A DNA stretch of 64,000 nucleotides, taken from assembly GCA_036250195.1 (NCBI GenBank), contig JAVHZZ010000012.1, positions 90,290,591 to 90,354,590 of the forward strand. Direction: 5' to 3'. Each line of letters starts with the position of its first letter. Position 1 is the stretch's first letter. A program made the translations under genes and the position numbers. This DNA is from Mixophyes australis (taxonomy: Eukaryota > Chordata > Amphibia > Anura > Limnodynastidae). Below the pieces are notes generated by a model. That model saw only the letters and a program-made list of their open reading frames with translations. It had not been told where the DNA came from and searched no databases. Below are positions 1-11,400 of this stretch, piece by piece.

Positions 1-184
1 TCAATTAATGATTCATGATTCGTGATTCGATTCATGATTCAATTCATGATTCATGATTCATGATTCGATTCATGATTCATGATTCGATTCATGATTCATG
101 ATTAAATTCATGATTCATGATTCATTTTATGATTCATGATTCGATTCATGATTCATGTTTTATGATTCAATTCATGATTCATGA

Positions 185-345
185 TCCGATTTACGATTCA
201 TGATTCATGATTCATGATTCAAATCATGATTCATTTTATGATTTAGGATTCAATTCATGATTCAATTCATGATTCATGATCCGATTTATGATTCATGATT
301 CATGATTAAAATCATGATTCATTTTATGATTTAGGATTCAATTCA
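185..345 (+). repeat. Doubled ATCCGATTT / TTAGGATTC marker block
   Basis: Two consecutive copies of an unusual word pair occur here: TCCGATTTA at 185 and TCCGATTTATG at 280, each followed by a TTAGGATTCAATTC word (243 and 331). CCGA and TTAGG are among the few departures from the 5/7 units, so the pair is a reliable landmark. The same doublet recurs near 15,800-15,950. Single copies occur near 9907-9954 and 57,981-58,027, at 60,237-60,283 and at 62,517-62,563. Near 11,613 and 14,065 the TTAGGATTC word occurs without an intact TCCGATTT partner (GATACGATTT at about 14,010). Confidence 0.8.
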
Positions 346-1077
346 TGATTCATGATTCATGATTCGATTCATGATTCATGATTCATGATTCGATTAATGA
401 TTCATGAATCCATTCATGATTCAATTCATGATTCATGATTCATGATTCGATTTATTATTCATGATTCATGATTCGATTTATGATTCATGATTCGATTCAT
501 GATTCATGATTCGATTCATTATTTATGATTCGATTCATGATTCATGATTCATGATTCGATTCATGATTCATGATTTGATTCATGATTCATGATTTGATTC
601 ATGATTCATAATTCGATTCATGATTCAATTCATTATTCATGATTCGATTCATGATTCAAGATTCATGATTCGATTCATGATTCAAGATTCATGATTCGAC
701 TCATGATTCATGATTCAATTCATGATTCATGATTCGACTCATATTTCATGATTCAATTCACGATTCATGATTCAATTCATGATTCAATTCATGATTCATG
801 ATTCGACTCATGATTCATGATTCATTCATATACATGATTCATCATTCAATTCATGATTCAAGTTATGATTCATGATTCATGATTCGACTCATGATTCATA
901 ATTCATGATTCATGATTCAATTCATGATTTGTGATTCATGATTCAATTCATGATTCATGATTCGATTCATGATTTGTAATTCATGATTCAATTCATGATT
1001 CATGATTCAATTCATGATTCGATGCTTGATTCATGATTCAATTTATGATTCAATTCATGATTCATGATTCGATTCAT

Positions 1078-1430
1078 GATTCGATTTATGATTCAATTCA
1101 TGATTCATGAATCAATTCATGATTAATGATTCAATTTATGATTCATGATTCAATTCATGATTTATGATTCATGATTCGATTTATGATTCATGATTCGATT
1201 CATGATTCATGATTCGATTCATGATTCAATTCATGATTCATGATTCGATTCATGATTCGATTTATGTTTCAATTCATGATTCATGAATCAATTCATGATT
1301 AATGATTCAATTTATGATTCATGATTCAATTCATGATTTATGATTCATGATTCGATTTTATGATTCATGATTCGATTCATGATTCATGATTCGATTCATA
1401 ATTCAATTCATGATTCATGATTCAATTCAT
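1078..1430 (+). repeat. 176-bp tandem duplication within the left copy
   Basis: The word TCATGAATCAATTCATG occurs at 1105 and again at 1281, and its neighbours (TTAATGATTCAATTTATG, then a run of CGATTTATG and CGATTCATG) repeat in the same order, giving a 176-bp shift. The second unit starts with TATGTTTCAATTC instead of TATGATTCAATTC, a difference that labels it. The same pair with the same 176-bp shift and the same TATGTTTC label is present at about 16,680-17,030, so this local duplication predates the large segmental duplication. Confidence 0.85.
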
Positions 1431-3818
1431 GATTCATGATTCATGATTCAATTCATGATTCATGATTCGAATCATGATTTGTGATTCATGATTCAATTCA
1501 TGATTCATGATTCAATTCATGATTCATGATTCGATTCATGATTCGATTAATGATTCATGATTCAATTTATGATTCATGATTCATGATTTGACTCATGATT
1601 CATGATTCAATTCATAATTCATGATTCATGATTAATTTCATAATTCATGATTCATGATTCAATTAATGATTCATGATTCATGATTCAATTCATGATTCAT
1701 GATTGAATTTATGATTCATGATTAATTTCATAATTCATAATTCATGATTCGATTAATGATTCATGATTCAATTCATGATTCATGATTCGATTCATGAATC
1801 ATGATTCGATTTATGATTCATGATTCAATTCATGATTCATGAGTTGATTCATAATTCATGATTCAATTCATGATTCATGATTCATGATTTATGATTCAAT
1901 TCATGATTCATGATTCAATTCATGATTCAATTCATTATTCATGATTCGATTCGTGATTCAAGATTCATGATTCAATTCATGATTCATGATTCAATTCATG
2001 ATTCAATTCATGATTCGATTCATGATTCATGATTCGATTCATGATTCATGATTCAATTCATGATTCATGATTGAATTCATGATTCATGATTTGATTAATG
2101 ATTCATGATTTGATTCATGATTCAATTCCTGATTCATGATTCACATCATGATTCAAGATTCATGATTCAATTCTTGATTCATGATTCATGATTCGACTCA
2201 TGATTCATTTCTTGATTCATGATTCATGATTCAATTCATGATTCATGATTCTTGATTCGATTGATGATTCAAATCATGATTCAATTCATTATTCATGATT
2301 CGATTCGTGATTCAAGATTCATGATTCAATTCATGATTTATGATTCATGATTTGACTCATATTTAATGCTTCAATTCATGATTCATGATTCAATTCATGA
2401 TTCATGATTCATTCATATTTCATGATTCGATTAATGATTCATGATTCGATTCATGATTCAATTCATGATTCATGATTTAATTCATGATTCATAATTCATG
2501 TTTCGATTCATGATTTAATTCGATTCATGATTCATGATTCAATTCATGATTCATGATTCGATTCATTATTCAATTCATGATTTATGATTCATGATTTAAT
2601 TCATGATTCGATTAATGATTCATGATTTGATTCATGATTCAATTCCTGATTCAATATTCACATCATGATTCAAGATTCATGATTCAATTCTTGATTTATG
2701 ATTCATGATTTAATTCATGATTCATGATTCGATTAATGATTCATGATTCGACTCATGATTCATGATTCATGATTCATGATTCAATTCATAATTCATGATT
2801 TAATACATGATTCATGATTCATTTCATAATTCATGATTCATGATTCATTTCATAATTCATGATTCATGATTCAATTCATGATTCAATTCATGATTCATGA
2901 TTTGATTCATGATTCATGATTCAATTCATGATTTATGATTCAATTCCTGATTCATGATTCACATCATGATTCAATTCATGATTCATTATTCGACTCATGA
3001 TTCATGATTCATGATTCGATTAATGATTCATGATTTGATTCATGATTCAATTCCTGATTCAATATTCACATCATGATTCAAGATTCATGATTCAATTCTT
3101 GATTTATGATTCATGATTCAATTCATAATTCATGATTTAATTCATGATTCATGATTCATTTCATAATTCATGATTCATGATTCATTTCATAATTCATGAT
3201 TCATGATTCAATTCATGATTCAATTCATGATTCATGATTCATGATTTGATTCATGATTTATGATTCAATTCCTGATTCATGATTCACATCATGATTCAAG
3301 ATTCATGATTCAATTCATGATTTATGATTCATGATTCGACTCATGATTCATGATTCAATTCATGATTCATTATTCGACTCATGATTCATGATTCAATTCA
3401 TAATTCATGATTTAATTCATGATTCATGATTTAATTCATGATTCATGATTCATTTCACAATTCATGATTCATGATTCATTTCATAATTCATGATTCAATT
3501 CATGATTCAATTTATGATTCATGATTCATGATTCATGATTCATGATTCAATTCATGATTCATGATTCAATTCTTGATTCATGATTCGATTCATAATTCAA
3601 TTCATGATTCAATTCATTATTCATGATTCGATTCATGATTCAAGATTCATGATTCAAGATTCATGATTCAATTCATGATTCAAGATTCATGATTCAATTC
3701 ATGATTTATGATTCATTATTCGATTCATGATTCAATTCATGATTCATGATTCAATTCATGATTCATGATTCATCATTCGATTCATGATTAATGATTCAAT
3801 TAATGATTCATGATTCGT

Positions 3819-3828
3819 GATTCGAATC
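3819..3828. other. Left inversion junction, perfect palindrome
   Basis: GATTCGAATC is a 10-bp perfect palindrome centred on the strand switch. Beyond it, complementarity continues with two mismatches over about 19 bp on each side. The identical junction is at 19,556-19,565. Confidence 0.8.
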
Positions 3829-4143
3829 ATGAATCATAAATCATGAATTGAATCATGAATCTTGAATCATGATGTGAATCATGAATCAGGAATTGAATCA
3901 TGAATCAAATCATGAATCATTAATCGAATCATGAATCAAATCATGAATCATAAATCAAGAATTGAATTGACTCATGAATCATGAATTGAATCATGAATCA
4001 TGAATCATGAATTGAATCATGAATCATGAATCATGAATCGAATCATGAATCGAATCATGAATCGAATCATGAATCGAATCATGAATTGAATCATGAATCA
4101 TGAATTGAATCATGAATCATGAATTGAATCATGAATCATGAAT
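3824..4143 (-). repeat. Inverted satellite block A (320 bp)
   Basis: At 3824 the + strand switches abruptly from ATTCATG to its complement, reading GAATCATGAATC, and switches back at 4144. Read on the - strand, the part from 3973 down to 3823 is a 151-bp version of the 158-bp GAGTC/ACATC module found in + orientation at 45,749-45,906 and elsewhere: same word order, but one 7-mer shorter and with a few substitutions. The remainder is ordinary 12- and 19-bp units, including four consecutive CGAATCATGAAT 12-mers near 4039-4087. The block is therefore a true inversion of existing array sequence and not a new satellite. Flanking array on both sides is in normal orientation. A copy with one 12-mer fewer lies at 19,561-19,868. 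Confidence 0.93.
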
Positions 4144-4155
4144 GATTCATGATTC
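4133..4155. other. Right inversion junction, 11-bp arms with 1-bp spacer
   Basis: GAATCATGAAT (4133-4143), a single G, then ATTCATGATTC (4145-4155) form an almost uninterrupted palindrome where the array returns to normal orientation. The same structure is at 19,858-19,880. Confidence 0.8.
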
Positions 4156-5060
4156 AATTCATGATTTGTGATTCATGATTCAATTCCTGATTCATGATTC
4201 ACATCATGAATTAAGATTCATGATTCAATTCATGATTTATGATTCATGATTCGACTCATGATTCATGATTCAATTCATGATTCATGATTCTTGATTCGAT
4301 TCATGATTCAAGATTCATGATTCAATTCATGATTTATGATTTATGATTTGACTCATATTTAATGCTTCAATTCATGATTCATGATTTAATTCATGATTCA
4401 TAATTCATGTTTTGATTCATGATTCATGATTCAATTCATGATTCATAATTCAATTCATGATTCATGATTCGATTCTTGATTCATGATTCGATTCCAGATT
4501 CAATTCATGATTTATGATTCATGATTTAATTCATGATTCATGATTCGATTAATGATTCATGATTCGATTCATGATTCATGATTCGATTCATTATTCATGA
4601 TTCGATTCATGATTCATGATTTGATTCATGATTCATAATTCAATTCATGATTCAATTCATTATTCATGATTCGATTCATGATTCAAGATTTATGATTCTA
4701 TTTATGATTCAAGATTCATGATTCGACTCATGATTCATGATTCGACTCATATTTCATGATTCAATTCATGATTCAAATCATGATTCATGATTCATTCATA
4801 TACATGATTCATGATTCAATTCATGATTCATGATTCGACTCATGATTCATGATTCGACTCATGATTCATAATTCATGATACGACTCATGATTCATGATTC
4901 ATGATTCATGATTCAATTCATGATTTGTGATTCATGATTCAATTCATGATTCATGATTCAATTCATGATTTGTAATTCATGATTCAATTCATGATTCATG
5001 ATTCAATTCATGATTCATGATTCAATTAATGATTCATAATTCAATTCATGATTCATGATT

Positions 5061-8000
5061 CATTTCATGATTCATGATTCAATTTATGATTCGATTCATG
5101 ATTCACGATTCAATTCATGATTCATGATTTGATTTATGTTTTATGATTCAATTCATGATTTATGATCCGATTTATGATTCATGATTCAATTCATGATTCG
5201 ATTCATGATTCATGATTCGATTAATGATTCATGATTCCATTCATGATTCAATTCATGATTCATGATTCGATTTATGATTCATTATTCGAATCATGATTCA
5301 TTATTCGAATCATGATTCATGATTCGATTCATGATTCGATTCATGATTCAATTCATGATTCATGATTCATGATTCATGATTCGATTCATGAATCATGATT
5401 CAATTCATTATTCATGATTCAATTCATGATTCAATTCATTATTCATGATTCAATTCATGATTCAAGATTCATGATTCAATTCATGATTCAAGATTCATGA
5501 TTCAATTCATGATTTATGATTCATGATTCGACTCATGATTCAATTCATGATTCATGATTCGATTCATGATTCATGATTCGATTCATGATTAAATTCATGA
5601 TTCATGATTCATTATTTAATTCATGATTCATGATTCGATTAATGATTCATGATTTGATTCATGATTCAATTCCTGTTTCATGATTCACATCATGATTCAT
5701 GATTCACATCATGATTCAAGATTCATGATTTAATTCATGATTTATGATTCATGATTCGACTCATGATTCATGATTCAATTCATGATTCATGATTCAATTC
5801 ATGATTCATGATTCAATTCATGATTCATGATTCATGATTCAATTCATGATTCATGATTCATGATTCAATTCATGATTTGTGATTCATGATTCAATTCATG
5901 ATTCTTGATTCGATTCATGATTCATAATATGGTTCATGATTCGAATCATGATTCATGATTCAATTCATGATTCAATTCATGATTCATGATTCATGATTCA
6001 ATTCATCATTCATTATTCTATTCATGATTCATGATTCAATTCTTGATTCAATTCATGATTCATGATTCAATTCATGATTCATGATTCATTCATGATTCAT
6101 GATTCAATTCATGATTCAATTTATGATTCATGATTCATGATTCGATTCATGATTCATGATTCGACTCATGATTCATGATTCAATTCATGATTCATGATTC
6201 AATTTATGATTCAATTCATGATTCAATTCATGATTTGTGATAAATGATTCTATTTATGATTTATGATTCAATTCATGATTCGATTAATGATTCATGATTC
6301 AATTCATGATTCAATTCATGATTCATGATTCATGATTCGATTCATGATTAATGATTCGATTCATGATTCATGATTCATGATTCAATTCATGATTCATGAT
6401 TCGATTAATGATTCATGATTTGATTCATGATTCAATTCATGATTTATGATTCATGATTCAATTCATGATTCATGATTCGATTAATGATTCATGATTTGAT
6501 TCATGATTCAATTCCTGATTCATGATTCACATCATGATTCAAGATTCATGATTAAATTCATGATTTATGATTCATGATTCGATTCATGATTTATGATTCA
6601 TGATTCGATTCATGATTCGATTCATGATTCATGATTCAATTCATGATTCATGATTCATGATTTAATTCATGATTTATGATTTAATTCATGATTCATGATT
6701 TAATTCATGATTCATAATTTATGTTTCGATTCATGATTCAATTTATGATTCATGATTCAATTTATGATTCATGATTCATTTCATAATTCATGATTCATGA
6801 TTCAATTCATGATTCAATTCATGATTCATGATTCAATTAATGATTCATGATTCATGATTCGATTCATGATTCAATTCATGATTCATGATTCAATTCATGA
6901 TTCATGATTTAATTCATGATTCATGATTCATGATTCAGTTCATTATTCATGATTCGATTCGTGATTAAAGATTTATGATTCAATTCATGATTCAATTCAT
7001 GATTCAATTCATGATTTTTTATTCATGATTCATGATTAGTGATTCATGATTCAATTTATGATTCATGATTCATTTCATAATTCATAATTCATGATTCAAT
7101 TCTTGATTCAATTCATGATTCATGATTCAATTCATGATTCATGATTCATTCATGATTCATGATTCAATTCATGATTCAATTTATGATTCATGATTCATGA
7201 TTCGATTCATGATTCATGATTCGACTCATGATTCATGATTCAATTCATGATTCATGATTCATGATTCAATTCATGATTTGTGATTCATGATTCAATTCAT
7301 GATTCATGATTCGATTCATGATTCATAATATGATTCATGATTCGAATCATGATGCGTGATTCAATTCATGATTCAATTCATGATTCATGATTCAATTCAT
7401 GATTCATGATTCGATGCTTGATTTATGATTCAATTTATGATTCAATTCATGATTCAATTCATGATTTGTGATTCATGATTCATGATTCAATTAATGATTC
7501 ATGATTCATGATTCATGATTCAATTCATGATTCATGATTCAATTCATTATTCATGATTCGATTCGTGATTCAAGATTCATGATTCAATTCATGATTCATG
7601 ATTCGACTCATATTTCTTGCTTCAATTCATGATTCATGATTTAATTCATGATTCATGATTCAATTCATGATTCATGATTCGACTCATGATTCATCATTCA
7701 ATTCATGATTCATGATTCAATTCCTGATTTGTGATTCATGATTCAATTCATGATTCATGATTCGATTCATGATTCATAATATGATTCATTATTCGAATCA
7801 TGATTCATGATTCAATTCATGATTTGTGATTCATGATTCAATTCATGATTCATGATTCGATTCATGATTCATAATATGATTCATTATTCGAATCATGATT
7901 CATGATTCAATTCATGATTCAATTCATGATTCATGATTCAATGCTTGATTCATGATTCAATTTATGATTCAATTCATGAATTTTTATTCATGATTCATGA

Positions 8001-9660
8001 TTTGTGATTCATGATTCAATTTATGATTCATGATTCATTTCATAATTAATAATTCATGATTCAATTCTTGATTCAATTCATGATTCATGATTCAATTCAT
8101 GATTCATGATTCATTCATGATTCAATTCATGATTCAATTTATGATTCATGATTCGATTCATGATTCGACTCATGATTCATGATTCAATTCATGATTCATG
8201 ATTCATGATTCATGATTCAATTCATGATTTGTGATTCATGATTCAATTCATGATTCATGATTCGATTCATGATTCATAATATGATTCATGATTCGAATCA
8301 TGATGCGTGATTCAATTCATGATTCAATTCATGATTCATGATTCAATTCATGATTCATGATTCAATGCTTGATTCATGATTCAATTTATGATTTGTGATT
8401 CATGATTCATGATTCAATTAATGATTCATGATTCATGATTCATGATTCGATTCATGATTCATGATTCAATTCATGATTCATGATTCAATTCATTATTCAT
8501 GATTCGATTTGTGATTCAAGATTCATGATTCAATTCATGATTCATGATTCGACTCATATTTCATGCTTAAATTCATGATTCATGATTCAATTCATGATTT
8601 ATGATTCAATTCATGATTCATGATTCATTCATAATTCATGATTCATGATTCAATTCATGATTCAATTCATGATTCATGATTCATGATTCAATTCATGATT
8701 TGTGATTCATGATTCAATTCATGATTCATGATTCGATTCTTGATTCATAATATGATTCATGTTTCGAATCATGATTCATGATTCAATTCATGATTCAATT
8801 CATGATTCATGATTCAATTCATGATTCATGATTCGATGCTTGATTCATGATTCAATTTATGATTCAATTCATGATTTATGATTCATGATTCTATTTATGA
8901 TTCATGATTCGATTCATGATTCAATTCATGATTCATGATTCATGAATCAATTCATGATTCATGAATCGATTTATGATTCATGATTCGATTCATGATTCAT
9001 GATTAAATTTATGATTCATGATTCAATTCAAGATTCATGATTCAATTTATGATTTATGATTCATGATTCGACTCATGATTCATGATTCAATTCATGATTC
9101 ATGATTCATGATTCAATTCATGATTTATGATTCATGATTCAATTCATGATTCATGATTCGATTCATGATTCATAATATGATTCATGATTCAAATCATGAT
9201 TCATGATTCAATTCATGATTCAATTAATGATTCAATTCATGATTTATGATTCAATTCATGATTCATGATTCAATTTATGATTCAATTCATGATTTGTGAT
9301 TCATGATTCTATTTATCATTCATGATTCAATTCATGATTCAAGATTCGATTCATGATTCAATTCATGATTCATGATTCGATTCATGATTCGATTCATGAT
9401 TCAATTCATGATTCATGATTCATGAATCAATTCATGATTCATGAATCGATTCATGATTCGATTCATGATTCATGATTCAATTTATGATTCATGATTCAAT
9501 TCATGATTCATGATTCGATTAATGATTCGATTCATGATTCAAGATTCATGATTCAATTTATGATTTATGATTCATGATTCGACTCATGATTCATGATTCA
9601 ATTCATGATTCATGATTCAATTCATGATTCATGATTCATGATTTGATTCATGATTAATGA
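5061..9660 (+). repeat. CATAATATG domain: roughly 1-kb higher-order modules
   Basis: This domain is defined by the word CATAATATG followed by CATGATTCGAATCATG, seen near 5926, 7325, 7757, 7872, 8277, 8747 and 9173, and by GATGCTTGATTC or AATGCTTGATTC near 7425, 7930, 8365 and 8836. Neighbouring modules align with shifts of about 1060 bp (6031-6200 against 7091-7260) and 951-965 bp (7011-7600 against 7976-8560; GATGCGTGAT at 7351 and 8302). Shorter internal steps of about 115 bp also occur (7757 against 7872). The CTCATATTTAATGC landmark appears here only as the variants TATTTCTTGC near 7610 and TATTTCATGC near 8560. I see no coding or unique sequence. Apart from landmark words the content is 12/19/26-bp composites. 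Confidence 0.75.
7011..8560 (+). repeat. Tandem pair of about 0.96-kb modules
   Basis: Both modules begin at a rare T5-T6 run followed by ATTCATGATTCATGATT (7015-7020 and 7980-7985) and contain, in the same order, CAATTCTTGATTCAATTC, CATTCATGATTC, CGACTC, TTTGTG, CATAATATG and GATGCGTGATTC. The shift is 965 bp at the start and 951 bp at GATGCGTG, a loss of 14 bp, consistent with two 7-mers. A truncated third relative lies at about 6031-6200. Confidence 0.75.
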
Positions 9661-11400
9661 TTTAATTCATAATTCATGATTCGTGATTCGATTCATGATT
9701 CAATTCATGATTCAATTCATGATTCATGATTCATGATTCGATTCATGATTCATGATTCGATTCATGATTCATGATTCGATTATTGATTCATGATTCGATT
9801 CATAATTCATGATTAAATTCATGATTCATGACTCATTTTATGATACATGATTCGATTCATGATTCGATTCATGATTAATGTTTTATGATTCAATTCATGA
9901 TTCATGATCCGATTTATGATTCATGATTCAAATCATGATTCATTTCATGATTTAGGATTCAATTCATGATTCATTATTCATGATTCGATTCATGATTCGA
10001 TTCGTGATTCATGATTCGATTCGTGATTCATGATTCGATTTATGATTCATGATTCAATTCATGATTCATGATTCGATTCATGATTCATGATTCGATTCAT
10101 GATTCATAATTCAATTCATGATTCAATTCATTATTCAAGATTCGATTCATGATTCAAGATTCATGATTCAATTCATGATTCAAGATTCATGATTCGACTC
10201 ATGATTCATGATTCAATTCATGATTCATGATTCGATTCATGTTTCATGATTCAATTCATGATTCAATTCAGAATTCATGATTCAATTCATAATTCATGAT
10301 TCAATTAATGATTCATGATTCATGATTCAATTCATGATTCATGATTCAATTCATGATTCATGATTCAATTCATGATTCATGATTCAATTCATGATTCATG
10401 ATTCAATTCATGATTCATGATTCGACTCATGATTCATGAGTCAATTCATGATTCGACTCATGATTCATGAGTCAATTCATGATTCATGATTCAATTCATG
10501 ATTTATTATTTAATTAATGATTCATGATTCATTTTATAATTCATGATTCAATTCATGATTCATGATTCATGATTCAATTCATGGTTCATGATTCATGATT
10601 CAATTCATGATTCAATTCATGATTCATGATTTAATTAATGATTCATGATTCATGATTCGATTCATGATTCATGATTCAATTCATTATTCATGATTCGATT
10701 CGTGATTCAAGATTCATGATTTAATTCATGATTCATGGTTCGACTCATGATTCATGATTCAATTCATGATTCATGATTCAATTCATGATTCATGATTCAA
10801 TTCATGATTCATGGTTCATGATTCGATTCATGTTTATGATTCAATCCATAATTCATGATTCAATTCATGATTCATGATTCAATTCATGATTTGTGATTCA
10901 TGATTTAATTCATGATTCAATTTATGATTCGATTCATGATTCATGATTCAATTCATGATTTGTGATTTATGATTCAATTCATGATTCATGATTCATTAAT
11001 CAATTCATGATTCATGATTCGATTAATGATTCATGATTCAATTCATGATAAATGATTCAACTCATGATTCATGAGTCAATTCATGATTCATGATTCATGA
11101 TTAAATTCATGATTCATGATTCAATTCATGATTCATTTCATGATTCATGATACAATTCATGATTCATGATTCATGATACAATTCATGATTCAATTCATGA
11201 TTCATGATTCAATTCATGTTTCATGATTCATGATTTAATTCATGATTCATGATTCAATTCATGATTCATGATTCAATTCATGATTCAAGATTCATGATTC
11301 AATTCATGATTTATGATTCATGATTCGACTCATGATTCAAATCATGATTCATGATTCAATTCATGATTCATGATTCATGATTCGATTCATGATTAATGAT
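9661..11400 (+). repeat. Module with 1.74-kb landmark spacing, first copy
   Basis: The word CGTGATTCG occurs at 9682, 11,421 and 13,159, spacings of 1739 and 1738 bp. After each, the order is similar: short runs of CGATTCATGATTCATG, ATTAAATTCATG, CATTTTATG, CATGTTTTATG and TTAGGATTC (clear for the first two; the third is interrupted by a 610-bp tandem copy). From about 10,400 the module contains several TGAGTCA words (10,437, about 10,468, about 11,072), and near 11,057 GATTCAACTC. All remaining sequence is ordinary 12/19-bp units. Confidence 0.65.

Larger units (their letters stand above)
3823..4253. repeat. Inverted repeat: 68-bp arms around a 295-bp spacer (A)
   Basis: The arms 3823-3890 and 4186-4253 are reverse complements over 68 bp with two mismatches; the right arm has GAATTAAG where the left arm read on its - strand has GATTCAAG. 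Each arm is the CCTG...ACATC...GATTCG portion of the 158-bp module, one inside the inverted block and one in the directly oriented array just after it. The loop spans 3891-4185. Such an arrangement can form a cruciform or hairpin and is the long structured element most distinct from the simple tandem repeat. Confidence 0.85.
1..5060 (+). repeat. Segmental duplication, left copy (with inverted block)
   Basis: This stretch matches 15,632-20,880 landmark by landmark. Shared landmarks, in order, are the opening words TCAATTAATG and CGTGATTCG, a doubled ATCCGATTT / TTAGGATTC block, GATGCTTGATTC near 1020, a 176-bp internal duplication near 1080-1430, the CTCATATTTAATGCTTC word near 2355, AATATTCACATC near 2650, the inverted block, CATATACATG near 4800 and GATACGACTC near 4877. 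The shift between the copies is 15,631 bp at the start, about 15,600 bp over 1.3-2.6 kb, 15,737 bp at the left edge of the inverted block and 15,725 bp after it. The copies therefore differ by several insertions or deletions, those I lined up being whole short units. The match fades after about 5060 (CATTTCATG here, CGATTCATG in the other copy). Because the match begins at base 1, the duplicated segment may extend beyond the window. Confidence 0.88.

Noticed and set aside
3823..4253. Rho-independent terminator or MITE for the 68-bp inverted repeat
   Set aside because: The arms are ordinary satellite module, the loop is satellite, there is no GC-rich stem, no target-site duplication distinguishable from the repeat, and no gene nearby.
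5286..5330. Tiny inversions at CGAATCATGATTC words (also near 1466, 5940, 7341 and 8764)
   Set aside because: One T-to-A change turns ATTCATG into AATCATG and creates the palindrome GAATCATGATTC. The flanking units stay in + orientation, so a substitution suffices.
7014..7021. T-rich runs (7015-7020, 7980-7985, 57,346-57,350) as poly-T terminators or retroposon tails
   Set aside because: Only 5-6 T, embedded in satellite on both sides, with no element attached; two of them are module copies of one variant.
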